A stretch of 20,450 nt of DNA from Methyloglobulus sp. Its GTDB lineage: Bacteria; Pseudomonadota; Gammaproteobacteria; Methylococcales; Methylomonadaceae. The notes beneath the pieces are model-generated. The model was given only the letters and a program-made list of their open reading frames with translations. It did not search any database and was not told where the DNA came from. The stretch is taken from the NCBI GenBank assembly GCA_013140405.1, contig JABFSV010000409.1, positions 1 through 20,450 of the forward strand, given 5' to 3'. Positions 7,193 through 17,200 of the stretch are shown here, piece after piece; the first letter of the stretch is position 1; the number at the start of each line of letters is the position of its first letter. Position numbers and translations under genes: made by a program.

Positions 7193-10100
7193 CGGTTTGT
7201 TTCCTCACCACTCAATTTCCCAAGCTTATCCAATAATTGCAACGCCTGTTCTTTCGGCAATCGTGCTAGATCTTTGTACACAGCATCCACCTCGTCCGCC
7301 TCCCGCTGCGTAAACTTTCGCAGGGTAATTAAATGCGACATATCCGATACTGTGGGCGCGTAGAACAAGTCAGATACAGACAAGTCAATTCCATGGAATT
7401 CCTGCATCCGCTTAATGATCTGCACTGCAGACAACGAGTGACCTCCCAGGTCAAAGAAATTGTCATAAACCCCAATTTGCTCAATACCCAACAGGTCAGC
7501 CCAAAGCTCGGCGATCTGTGCTTCGAGAGAATTACTCGGTGCAACATAGCGGTAATCAAGCTGTGCGGCGATATTAGGCACCGGCAAAGCTCTGGGGTTT
7601 ATTTTTCCATTGGAATTTAGTGGAAGTTTATCCAAACTCATGAAGGCGGCAGGGATCATGTAGCTAGGGAGAGCTTCTTTCAAAAAATCGCGTAGATCAT
7701 TAAAGAGTCTCTTGTTTTCCCATTCCCCTTCCTGTTCTCTCACTAACCAAGACGGAACTATATAGGCGACCAGCTTAACGTCGGTTTGATCTTCATGGGC
7801 GATTACAACGGCATCCTTAACTTGGGGGTGCCGAAGCAATCGAGTTTCAATTTCCCCCAATTCAATGCGGAAACCACGAATCTTTACCTGATGATCAACC
7901 CGTCCTAGAAACTCGATACTACCATCTTGAAGAAAGCGGGCTTTGTCGCCTGATCGATAGATACGCGCACCCATTTCGGAAGAGAACGGATTTGGTAAAA
8001 ATCGTTCAGCAGTCAAATCGAACTGGTAGTGATAACCCCTCGCTACCCCCGCACCGCCCACGTAAATTTCTCCCGGCACACTCACCGGAACTTGATTTAG
8101 ACAATCGTCCAAAATGTATATCTGAATATTAGCTATGGGGCGTCCTATGGGAACACGCACGTCAGCTGTGATATCGACAGCTTGAATTTCACAAACACTG
8201 CTCCAAACCGTTGCTTCCGTAGGTCCGTATTCATTGTAGAGCCGTGTTGTTGGAAGGTAGCTACAATGTTTGGCGGCTAAACTCGGCGAACATATCTCGC
8301 CAGCTACAATCGCCGTGCGTAAGCTAGTTAATTGCCCCTGGTTTCCATAATCCAGTATGAGACTGTAAAAAGAAGGCGAGCAAAGTAAATGACTAAGTTC
8401 TTCCTGAACGACTATATTCACCAGCGCCTTAGGGTCTTGATGATCTCCTTCGGGTGGAATAAACAATCGTCCGCCCCTGCCCAAGGTCCAAAAAATACCC
8501 GCTATTGAGCTATCGAAAGCAAATGGGGACAATAATAAGAAACCGTAAGGTGATTCTGGATAATAACTGAAACGGGCAAAGGTTGAAGCCACTGCATTCT
8601 TATGGCTTATGATCACCCCTTTTGGCTTACCCGTTGAACCGGATGTGTAAATAATATAGGCAGCATTTGAAGGGTGAACGCGTACAGGCAGATCACCCTC
8701 TCTCGGCTCGGCATTCGCTAGCCAATCGTGGTCAAGACACAGGATTTCTGGGACGTCTGTCGCCAATCTCGTTAACAATCGATCCTGTGTCAATAATAAT
8801 GAAGCATTACAATCGGCTAACAATTCGGCAATCCGTTCTGCGGGATGAGAAGGATCCATTGGCACATATACGCCACCGGCTTTGAGGATCCCGAATATAC
8901 CGATTATCGCTTCGACTGAGCGATCTACACACAAAGCAACTCGCATTTCAGGCCTCACACCTCGTTTTCGTAAGTACATGGCCAAACAATTTGCTCGCTC
9001 GTTCAACTCGCCATAGGATAGTTTTATCTCGCCACAAACCACAGCAGTGCGTTCCGGTTGTTTTACCACTTGGGCTTCGAATAGCCCGTGCAAACATTGG
9101 TCTTCCGGAAAAAACTTAGCCGTCGCATTCCATTCGGTTAATCTACGAATTTCAGATACCGTCAACAAAGGCAATTCACCCAATCGGAATTCTGGGTGCT
9201 CAACTATTGCTTTCAATAGCATTTCGAAGTGCTCAGCCATCCTGACGATTGAGGCTCGTTCGAATAATTCTGTGCTGTACTCAAAATCCGCTTCGAGTCC
9301 TTTATTTTCAGTAACGTGGAGGACTAGATCAAATTTAGAAATCTCGTAATCCAAATCCATTTTTTCAAGCGTGAGTGCGGGCAATTTCAAAGCACTTATT
9401 GGAACATTATGCAACACGAACATTACCTGAAACAGTGGATTAATCCCCGAATTGCGTTGGGGTTGCAGTTCCTCCACCAGCTTATCAAAAGGTATATCCT
9501 GATTCTCCTGGGCTTCCAGCGTTGATTTCTTTATCCGCTCGATAAGTTCTATAAAGCAGGGGTTATCGTCAAATTTGGTTCTGATAACTAGGGTATTAAC
9601 AAAAAAACCAATCAAGTTTTCCAACTCGGTCTTAGTTCGCCCTGCTACGGGAACGCCCACACAAATATCTTTTTCACCACTATAGCGAAGGAGAAGAATA
9701 TTGAAGACCGCGAGTAAAACGGTAAATAGTGTTACGTCATGTAAGCGACTCAAACGATTCAACCTTTCAGTCAGTTCCGATGTGATAGCAAAGGAATAAG
9801 TCGCACCCAGAAAGCTCCGTATAGGGGGGCGGGAATGATCTATCGGTAAATCGAGCAATCTTGGAGAATTTGCAAGTTGCTTTTTCCAATAAGTCAATTG
9901 CTGATCCAGTCGCCCCTCTTGCAACCCATTGTGTTGCCAATACGAAAAGTCGGCATATTGAATCGGTAACTCAGGTAAAGAGGGCGGTATTCCGTTGCGG
10001 AAAGTGGTATATAATGCAGTAAATTCGCGAAATAGAATTGCCGCAGACCAGCCGTCGGAAATAATATGATGAATAGTAATAAGAAATACATATTCTTCTT

Positions 10101-10611
10101 CTCCACGCGATTGCCCCAAATGAAGCAAACTTGTACGAAATAGAGGGTACTCGCTAAGGTTAAATGGTTTTAGACCTTCCGCTTTGATTCTATTTTGAAT
10201 TTCCGAATCCACCAGTCCATCTGGAAATTCGCTGATATCTTCGATAGGAATTGATATCGTGATTTCCGGAACAATCAGTTGCTGCGGTTGTTCAGCTACC
10301 GTCACGAATCTGGTTCTTAATATCTCATGTCGGCGAATGATTTCATTAACGGCCTTCTCCATAGCTGAAAGATCAATCTTTCCAGATATTTTTAAGGCTG
10401 TTGGAATGTTATAGGCAGCACTATTGGGCTCCAATTGGCAAAGTAACCATAAGCGTTTCTGAGCAAAAGAAAGAGGCGCGATTGCAGCGTTTTTTTTTGG
10501 AATTCCTGCGCTGAAATGCGGGCCTTTTATCCTTGCCTTAAGGTATTTTTCCAGGACAGCCTGTTTGGCTGGAGAAAGGTTTGATTTATGTGAAACCAAA
10601 GTATTAGACAT
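7189..10611 (-). CDS. Single-module NRPS (C-A-T)
   Basis: A 1140-residue synthetase counted from the ATG at 10611; an upstream TTG at 10626 would add 5 residues but has no better support. Order: an N-terminal linker of about 40 residues; a C domain at about 45-485 with intact HHIISDGW at 181-188; an A domain at about 505-1010 with YTSGSTGKPKG at 655-665; a T domain with LGGHSL, phosphopantetheine serine at 1059. There is no thioesterase, epimerase or reductase. Hand-read A-domain code: D-S-A-L-I-A-E-V-W (residues 700, 701, 704, 743, 768, 770, 794, 802, 803) plus K1003. I cannot assign a substrate; a bulky, mainly hydrophobic one is possible. In the A7 region it reads YRSGDKARF where most domains have YRTGDLARY. 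It follows the PepSY gene by 31 bases and leads by ATGA overlap into the small ORF. Being upstream of the reductase, it may be the terminal module. Confidence 0.93.
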   Translation of the reverse strand: MSNTLVSHKSNLSPAKQAVLEKYLKARIKGPHFSAGIPKKNAAIAPLSFAQKRLWLLCQLEPNSAAYNIPTALKISGKIDLSAMEKAVNEIIRRHEILRTRFVTVAEQPQQLIVPEITISIPIEDISEFPDGLVDSEIQNRIKAEGLKPFNLSEYPLFRTSLLHLGQSRGEEEYVFLITIHHIISDGWSAAILFREFTALYTTFRNGIPPSLPELPIQYADFSYWQHNGLQEGRLDQQLTYWKKQLANSPRLLDLPIDHSRPPIRSFLGATYSFAITSELTERLNRLSRLHDVTLFTVLLAVFNILLLRYSGEKDICVGVPVAGRTKTELENLIGFFVNTLVIRTKFDDNPCFIELIERIKKSTLEAQENQDIPFDKLVEELQPQRNSGINPLFQVMFVLHNVPISALKLPALTLEKMDLDYEISKFDLVLHVTENKGLEADFEYSTELFERASIVRMAEHFEMLLKAIVEHPEFRLGELPLLTVSEIRRLTEWNATAKFFPEDQCLHGLFEAQVVKQPERTAVVCGEIKLSYGELNERANCLAMYLRKRGVRPEMRVALCVDRSVEAIIGIFGILKAGGVYVPMDPSHPAERIAELLADCNASLLLTQDRLLTRLATDVPEILCLDHDWLANAEPREGDLPVRVHPSNAAYIIYTSGSTGKPKGVIISHKNAVASTFARFSYYPESPYGFLLLSPFAFDSSIAGIFWTLGRGGRLFIPPEGDHQDPKALVNIVVQEELSHLLCSPSFYSLILDYGNQGQLTSLRTAIVAGEICSPSLAAKHCSYLPTTRLYNEYGPTEATVWSSVCEIQAVDITADVRVPIGRPIANIQIYILDDCLNQVPVSVPGEIYVGGAGVARGYHYQFDLTAERFLPNPFSSEMGARIYRSGDKARFLQDGSIEFLGRVDHQVKIRGFRIELGEIETRLLRHPQVKDAVVIAHEDQTDVKLVAYIVPSWLVREQEGEWENKRLFNDLRDFLKEALPSYMIPAAFMSLDKLPLNSNGKINPRALPVPNIAAQLDYRYVAPSNSLEAQIAELWADLLGIEQIGVYDNFFDLGGHSLSAVQIIKRMQEFHGIDLSVSDLFYAPTVSDMSHLITLRKFTQREADEVDAVYKDLARLPKEQALQLLDKLGKLSGEETNR

Positions 10612-10642
10612 AATAATTTTTTCCAAAAATATAGTTAATCCA

Positions 10643-11863
10643 TTAGTGTTTAAAAGCTTTTTTTGCTCTTTGCTTCTGCAGCCAGCGGGTCACGCCGGTA
10701 ATAAACAACACAACACAGACAATACCGGATAACAACACCAGAATTCTGCCGGCCATCCCCAATGCCTGGCCGGAATGCAACGGCCACATCCACTGCATGA
10801 ACACATTGCCGCCTGTTCCTGAGAGGGGATCGAAGGTATGCAAGACTTCACCGTAGCGATCCACCAATACCTTCCAACGACCATGAAAACCGCCACCCAA
10901 TGGCCCAATTATGTTAAACACATAAACGCCCGTATCGGAATTCGGTACAGAAAACAAATATAAATAACCATTAGGATAAAGTTTTTCAACGCCTTGCCAG
11001 GCCTGATCAACAGTAACGACTGATTGGTCGTACCTCGGTTGTGTTTTATAATCACTTACTACATTAACCGGTGAAAATCGTTCGACCAGCCAGTTGAATT
11101 GTTCGGACAAATTCATCGATATCCCTGACAAAAATACGGCCAACAGCACCAACGCCGAATAGAAACCAACTGTTTTATGCAGATCATAATTAAAGCGTTC
11201 TGTGCTTGCCCGACGTTTAATAGTCAGTGCCTGCCACCATTTTCCGGTCAACGGCCACCAGAGAATAAGCCCGGTCAGTATGGAAATGAAGAAAATCACC
11301 CCCAAAATGCCGTCAATCAACATACCGGTTTCGCCCGCCAGCAACGCATAATGCAGCTTGAAGATGACACCGATGAGGCAATAATCCAATAGGTTGCTGG
11401 CGTGGTAAAACACACGTGTTCCTATGACATCGGCGGTATAGGGATTGACGAAAACATTCATGCTATGACGCTTATCGGCATCACCTGTCGGCAGGTCATA
11501 GAAAAAGTAATAGGCTTGGTCGGGTTGATGCGGTGGGTAGGCATACGAAAATTCGGCAGTGGCTGGCAACGCTGTATTTGCAGCCGCGACTATCTCCGCC
11601 ATCGAACGGAAAATCGCCGCTCCCTGCGGTACATCGACAATCATCAAGCCTGGGTTAAGCCAACGATCAATTTCCAGCCAAAAAGTCAAAATACTGCCGG
11701 TCATTCCAATGACCAGCAATATCAAGCCTACAGACAACCCCAGATACAAATGCACTTTCAGCCATAGCTTGCGACGGGCTTTGAGACGGGATAAACGTCT
11801 TTGTCCAGCATCCGGTTGTGTTACCGCTACCCTAGTTGATAAAACATCGATTTGTTGATTCAT
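10643..11863 (-). CDS. PepSY-associated TM-helix membrane protein, siderophore-linked
   Basis: A 406-residue inner-membrane protein with four hydrophobic helix regions. The first (about 37-62) follows a basic stretch RRLSRLKARRKLWLKVHLYLG that matches the start of PepSY-associated TM proteins. Others lie around residues 165-210, 230-255 and 375-395, and the last precedes a basic tail. The extracytoplasmic parts carry PepSY-like segments. Proteins of this family are often encoded beside TonB-dependent siderophore receptors, and some are thought to be ferric-siderophore reductases, which would free iron after import. That role is inferred from context. The start is supported by CCGGAG about 6 bases upstream. 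The gene lies 102 bases after the receptor and 31 before the NRPS. Confidence 0.88.
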   Translation of the reverse strand: MNQQIDVLSTRVAVTQPDAGQRRLSRLKARRKLWLKVHLYLGLSVGLILLVIGMTGSILTFWLEIDRWLNPGLMIVDVPQGAAIFRSMAEIVAAANTALPATAEFSYAYPPHQPDQAYYFFYDLPTGDADKRHSMNVFVNPYTADVIGTRVFYHASNLLDYCLIGVIFKLHYALLAGETGMLIDGILGVIFFISILTGLILWWPLTGKWWQALTIKRRASTERFNYDLHKTVGFYSALVLLAVFLSGISMNLSEQFNWLVERFSPVNVVSDYKTQPRYDQSVVTVDQAWQGVEKLYPNGYLYLFSVPNSDTGVYVFNIIGPLGGGFHGRWKVLVDRYGEVLHTFDPLSGTGGNVFMQWMWPLHSGQALGMAGRILVLLSGIVCVVLFITGVTRWLQKQRAKKAFKH

Positions 11864-11931
11864 GTTTTCTCCGGATTACCCAAGCCAATATTTGCGCAAC
11901 ACCGGTTGCATCACCGAATTGTCTGTCAGGA

Positions 11932-11954
11932 TGGGTACAAAAAGCATGTACCCA
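11932..11954. repeat. Perfect 8-bp inverted repeat in the receptor-PepSY spacer
   Basis: The arms TGGGTACA (11932-11939) and TGTACCCA (11947-11954) are perfect complements around a 7-base loop. It sits in the 102-base spacer, just after the receptor stop. There is no T-tract, so it is not a standard terminator. Extended to the flanking GGGTGGG on the minus strand, it resembles dispersed palindromes I recall from several proteobacterial genomes. It could also stabilise the 3' end of the receptor message. Confidence 0.6.
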
Positions 11955-11965
11955 CCCTAGCTTGC

Positions 11966-14188
11966 TCAAAATTCAAGCTTTAATGATCCCAATACACTCA
12001 AAGGTTCCGCAGCCTGAATTCTGAGCCGTGACCCGATAGTCGATGCGTAATACTCTTTGTCCAGGATGTTATTAACATTTACCTGGGCAGTCAGATGGCT
12101 TTTGCCGATGTCCCACTTATACGCAGCCATCGCATCCCAACGGGCATAACCGGGTAGTTGGAAGTTATTTGCAGCATTACCCTCTCGTTGTCCCGCCATG
12201 AAAACGCCGGTGCCGACAGAGAATTGCCGGGTAATATCATACTTCGCCCAAAAGCTGGCTTGGTGTTCCGGTACATTAAACGCACGGTTACCTTCTACGC
12301 CAACATTGGCTTTGGTGAAGCGCGCATCGGTAAAGGCATACGTGGCAATAAGGCTCAGTTGATCCGTCACCTGTCCGGAGGCATCAAACTCAATACCCTG
12401 ACTGCGTTGTGTGCCGATAGGTACATTCAAGCCGGTGTTTGCGTCAGTAGCCAGTATGTTGTCCTTGGTCAAATGGTAGTAAGCCAAACTTGCGGTCAGG
12501 CTTTCCCACGCGAGTTTAATGCCCGCTTCATACTGTTCGGCGGTTTGCGGCGCAAAAGGTTGCCCAGTGGCGGAAAGACCATTGGCAGACCCTAATGACT
12601 CGGTGTAATTGCCATAAAGTGACATCCATTTCCAAGGTTGATAAAGGATACCGACGCGTGGGCTGAAGCGTTCGTTATGTACCTCTTTGAGTTCGACAGC
12701 GGCTAGTGAAGTGCCTGATGAACCCGAAGCAGTGGAAGCCCAATCATAGCGGCCTCCGCCCAGAATATGCAGTTTTTCCCAGAGGGTGATTTGATCCTGA
12801 AAATAGATTCCGCCCCATTGCTCTTCATTACGGCTATTAAAATCCGGCGCTGTTTTCCCTAGATTTCTGAACTTGTCGAAGTCCACACAACCATAAGTTG
12901 GATTTTGAATGTCGATAGGACAGCCAACCGGGCTGAATTTATTGGCGAATATTGAAAAATCCGAGTCGAAAGAATAATAATCACCGCCAACAAGAACATT
13001 GTGTTTCGCACCCAAGGTCTCGAAATGACCAGTCAAGTCCAGATAGGTACCTTGTGAATAGCGATTACCGGGGCCAAACCAGACACCGCGCTGCAGGATA
13101 CGGTTAGGATTGCCTTGCGCATCGGGAGAAAGTCCGCTGCCACGATTCGCCACATCTTGCCAGACGTATTGGGTAGAATTGGCGTTAACCCCGCCTTTGA
13201 GCAGCCAATCATCGTTGAATGCGTGCGACCCGGTAAATTCGACCAGCCAAACATCGGCCAGTTGATTTGTTCCCGGCTCACCCAAATTACGGCTAATGGG
13301 TATGGGCGCAGGGCGGTTACCGACAGCGGGAAGACCGTAGTCGTCCGAAGAGTTCTCGTGTTTATATTCCATATTGACATTGAACTGGGTGGATTCGGTG
13401 GCTTTCCAGGTCAGGCTGGGGGCGATGAAGATACGCTCGGAATTAATGAAATCACGAAAAGAATTGTTGTTCTGGTAAGCCAGGTTAAAACGGTATAGCA
13501 ATGCGTCGTTGCCCGGAACAGGCCCTGTCGCATCAAGCGTGGTGCGATACAGATCATAGGAGCCGAACTGCTGTTGTAAAGCGTAATAAGGTATATCCAG
13601 CGGTTTTTTGGTGACCAGATTCAACAGGCCGCCGGGCTCTATCCGCCCGTACAGCATAGCGGCAGCGCCCTTCAGCACCTCCAGACGCTCCAGGTTCACC
13701 GTTTCGCTCTGGCTGGAATTGATCCTGAAACCGTTACGGTAAGTGTTGTTGCCGAGATCAAAACCGCGCACGATAAAGGCGTTGTTATAATTACCATCAC
13801 TCGCCCCAGGCTGAACGCCGCTGACGTTCTTGGTGACATCTCTCAGTTGGATTGCCTGCTGATCATTCATCACTGCCCTAGGCACCACCTGAATCGACAC
13901 CGGCGTCTCCATAATCGGTGTGTCAGTTTTAGTAGCAATAGAGCTGTTAGTGACGGTGTAGCTTTTGTTATAGGGGTCATTCGGGTCTTGAACCGCTTCT
14001 CCTGTCACCGTCACAGCCCCCAGCTCGGTATCGGGCGTTTTGGAAACCGATGCAGCCTCTTTGGTATTCTTTGCAGGTAGTTTTTTATCCTTTAATTCCT
14101 CAGCGGCCATGCAGGGTTCCAACATTAGCAAAGCTAATGTCAATGAAGCCCGCACGCAAAAGGTTACGGTTGTTTTTTTTCTTGTCAT
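11966..14188 (-). CDS. TonB-dependent siderophore receptor
   Basis: A 740-residue outer-membrane receptor counted from the ATG at 14188, chosen because CGGAG lies 6 bases upstream and because MTRKKTTVTF opens a good signal peptide (cleavage near CMA-AEEL). A GTG-initiated extension to 14239 would begin inside a hairpin and is rejected. A TonB-box-like LGAVTVTGE sits at about 56-64. The plug follows (TPVSIQVVPRAVMNDQQ, then VLKGAAAMLYGRIEPGG), then a long beta-barrel ending in SLKLEF with the C-terminal aromatic. The style is FpvA/FhuE, for hydroxamate or pyoverdine-like siderophores. There is no N-terminal signalling (STN) domain, so it should transport without cell-surface signalling to a sigma factor. 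It should import the ferric form of the product made by the surrounding synthetases. It sits between the two NRPS genes. Confidence 0.95.
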   Translation of the reverse strand: MTRKKTTVTFCVRASLTLALLMLEPCMAAEELKDKKLPAKNTKEAASVSKTPDTELGAVTVTGEAVQDPNDPYNKSYTVTNSSIATKTDTPIMETPVSIQVVPRAVMNDQQAIQLRDVTKNVSGVQPGASDGNYNNAFIVRGFDLGNNTYRNGFRINSSQSETVNLERLEVLKGAAAMLYGRIEPGGLLNLVTKKPLDIPYYALQQQFGSYDLYRTTLDATGPVPGNDALLYRFNLAYQNNNSFRDFINSERIFIAPSLTWKATESTQFNVNMEYKHENSSDDYGLPAVGNRPAPIPISRNLGEPGTNQLADVWLVEFTGSHAFNDDWLLKGGVNANSTQYVWQDVANRGSGLSPDAQGNPNRILQRGVWFGPGNRYSQGTYLDLTGHFETLGAKHNVLVGGDYYSFDSDFSIFANKFSPVGCPIDIQNPTYGCVDFDKFRNLGKTAPDFNSRNEEQWGGIYFQDQITLWEKLHILGGGRYDWASTASGSSGTSLAAVELKEVHNERFSPRVGILYQPWKWMSLYGNYTESLGSANGLSATGQPFAPQTAEQYEAGIKLAWESLTASLAYYHLTKDNILATDANTGLNVPIGTQRSQGIEFDASGQVTDQLSLIATYAFTDARFTKANVGVEGNRAFNVPEHQASFWAKYDITRQFSVGTGVFMAGQREGNAANNFQLPGYARWDAMAAYKWDIGKSHLTAQVNVNNILDKEYYASTIGSRLRIQAAEPLSVLGSLKLEF

Positions 14189-14226
14189 TTCCACTCCGTG
14201 TAAAGTTGTTTTTGGTTTTTGTGATT

Positions 14227-14259
14227 GCATCGTTCCCACGGTCTCCGTAGGAACGATGC
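14227..14259. repeat. Strong REP-like hairpin in front of the receptor
   Basis: Arms GCATCGTTCC (14227-14236) and GGAACGATGC (14250-14259) match perfectly. Inside, ACGG (14238-14241) pairs with CCGT (14245-14248) around a TCT triloop, across one C/A mismatch. The whole folds into a 33-base stem. It lies in the 97-base spacer between the NRPS stop and the receptor start. No T-tract follows. CGTTCCCACG-type palindromes are, from memory, dispersed in many proteobacterial genomes, so this may be a REP-type element that also stops degradation or partly terminates transcription. Confidence 0.75.
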
Positions 14260-14285
14260 TTTAGACGCTTCTCGTCCCTTGTCGC

Positions 14286-17200
14286 TCAATCTCTCTGCTG
14301 CTTGAGGTCCATCGAAACGCCCTCTTCATCATCGATCAATAAGGCCTCCGCTTCTTCTTCGGACAGGCTGTTCAAATGTTCAATCAGAAACTCTTCGACC
14401 AGCAACGCCAATGCCTCGATAGTAGTGGCTTCGAAAAGTCGACGCAGCGGCACCTCGACGCCAAAGGCTCTGCGTATCCGCGACAGCACTTGCACTGCCA
14501 GCAGCGAGTGCCCGCCCAGGTCGAAAAAGTTGTCTTCAACACTGACCTGTGCCACATCTAAAACCTCTTTCCAGATGGCGCTGAGAATTTCTTCGGTGGG
14601 ATTTCGAGGTGCTACATATTGATTTTTTTGAAGATGAGACAAGTCCGGATCGGGTAGTTTTTTTCGATCAATTTTGCCGTTTGCAGTCAGTGGCATCTGG
14701 TCCATAATAGTGAACACAGAAGGCACCATGTATAAGGGAAGCCGGGCACTTAAGAAATCTGTTAATTCTCCTGCGGATAGCAATGACGAATCACAATCAG
14801 CCTCTGAAGAAGTTATGGGTTCATCTGGATTGGATTGATTGGAGATCGACCTTGATGATCGAGTCGCATAGACGTTAAACAACAAAGTTCCTCGAAGAAG
14901 CGATTCTTGCTCTATGACATAGGTAAATCCATTCTCTTCCAGAAGGCCGGTAATCGAATCTAATCGACCGTCACTATCTTCCACTTCAATAACTATCTGC
15001 TTTATCTTATCCCAATCTTTTATTTCTATCCCTAGCAGCACATCCAATTCACTTCTTTCAACATCGATTTTTAGCAGATCAATCTGATCGATATTATTCT
15101 CACGAATAACATCGGAAATAGTGAGCAATTGACAATGGTATATCTGTTCTTGCAGTTGCTCATGCAATAACTCTTCTAAAAATGGATTATCTCGTATCTG
15201 ATCGAAGCCATCTGCACCTTCTTCATTTTGAATAAACGTCTTTACTACTTGCGCTTCCACCCGATGATCCGCATAGCGTCCTGACAAAAGTGATGACTTA
15301 GGGTAAAAGGTGAACGGAACTGTGGTATTTTTGTCAGATAAACCACACTGGAATACCAGCGCACGCTCGGCATAAAGGTTTTTGTTGGTTTCGAGGATAT
15401 GAAATAACGGAGGAATTGGCTCAAATGCAAAAATTTTTGCGTTGGGCCAATGCCGTTGCACAAAAAGCGAGAAAAATCCAATATTTGCGCCAACGTCGAA
15501 GACACAATCATTATCGTTCAAGCTAATTCCATGGCGTAGATATATCTGGTGCTCGAATATGTCTTGATAGAGATAATCGGCCTCTTTTTTCAGATAAGGC
15601 ACGATAGCCATACCATTAGGCAACTCATACCGCTGATATCCATTTACTATGGGAGAATACCTAAACTTGGGTACAACGTAGGCGATTAAGCGTGTATCCA
15701 TCGCGTTGTATTTTCGGACTATTACCGTACCTTCCTTGACCTTCGGATGTCTTAAAATGGTCTCCTCAATTTCTCCAGGTTCGATGCGTATACCTCGAAT
15801 TTTGACCTGATGGTCAATCCGACCCAGAAATTCGATAGTACCGTCCTCGCGATATCGGCCGAGGTCGCCAGTGCGATATAAACGCTGGCCTGTTTCGTCG
15901 AAAGGATCCGGAATGAATTTTTCGGCCGTCAAATCCGGACGATTGAGATAGCCGCGCCCGACTTGAATACCGGCCACACAGATTTCGCCTGGTACGCCGA
16001 TGGGTACAGGTTCCAGCCAACGATCCAGGAGATACAATCGAGTGTTATGGACCGGTCGACCGATCGGTACGATGGTTTCAGTCTCATTAGGTCTAGCCGG
16101 AACTTCGTAATAGGAGACATCGTCCGAACATTCAGCCGGGCCATAGGCATTGAGCACTTTGACATGAGGAAACCGACCCATCCAGCGTCGACATAATTCC
16201 GGTGGGAATGCTTCGCCACAGGCAATCAACCAACGTAATTTTGGCAATTCAATTGCTTCGTCCACTATTTCTAACAACATCTGAATCATAGACGGAACCG
16301 CTTCCAGAATGGTGACGCCACATTCTGCCAGTTGTGATAGCAGCTGGTTGGGTTCCTTGACGATTTCGTCTGGAAATATTTCGATCCGTGCGCCGCACAC
16401 CAACGCAGTTAGATGTTGCCAGACGGAAATATCGAAACATTGACCGGCCGTTTGCGCGATGACATCCCGGCCCGTTAATCCCAAAGTCGGGACTTTGGTA
16501 ATAAGGTTGTTAAACATGCCCTTATATTCGACCATGGCGCCTTTCGGCATACCGGTAGAACCGGATGTGAAGATGACGAAAGCCAGATTATCTGGAGTAT
16601 GGTATCCGGGTGGATTATCCACTTGGTCTTTGCAGGATTCCAATTCCTCCAAGATGAGAACGTCAGGTTGAAATACCACCTGAAGACTTAATGAAGCGCT
16701 GGCGTTTGTTCCGTGGGCAACTACGCCATGCGTAACCCCACCTCTTGTACCCAGGCCATCTCCAACCATACCAGCCAAAGCCAGTGCATGTTCAAAATAG
16801 GAAGTACCAGTCAATAACAATTCAACTCCACTCTCCTTCAACACCTGTGCAATTCTTACGTCGGGATGACTGGGATCGAGCGGAAGATAGGCGCTACCGG
16901 CTTTAAATACGCTCAGCATCATCACCAGATAATCAATGCCGCGATCATTAAAGATAGCAATCAGCGTTTCGGGGCCTATGCCTTCCGACAATAGCGCATG
17001 GGTAACACGGTTGACGCGGCTATTGAGTTCGAAGTAAGTAAGAGCTTGTCCCTGAAAAGCGACGGCGATAGCATCGGGAGTCAGCACCGCTTGTGCTTCG
17101 AAAAGAGCCACCATATCGCACGGCGCCGAATACGAATGTTTCGTTTGGTTCCAGTCCATCAGAATTTGCCGACGTTCAGCGTCTGCAAGCATCGCCAATT

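Noticed and set aside
14189..14239. Upstream GTG start extending the receptor by 17 residues
   Set aside because: It begins within the hairpin and lacks a ribosome-binding site. The ATG at 14188 has a good one and opens a normal signal peptide.
14227..14259. Rho-independent terminator for the first NRPS
   Set aside because: The stem is strong but no run of T follows on the minus strand. A REP-type element is a better description.
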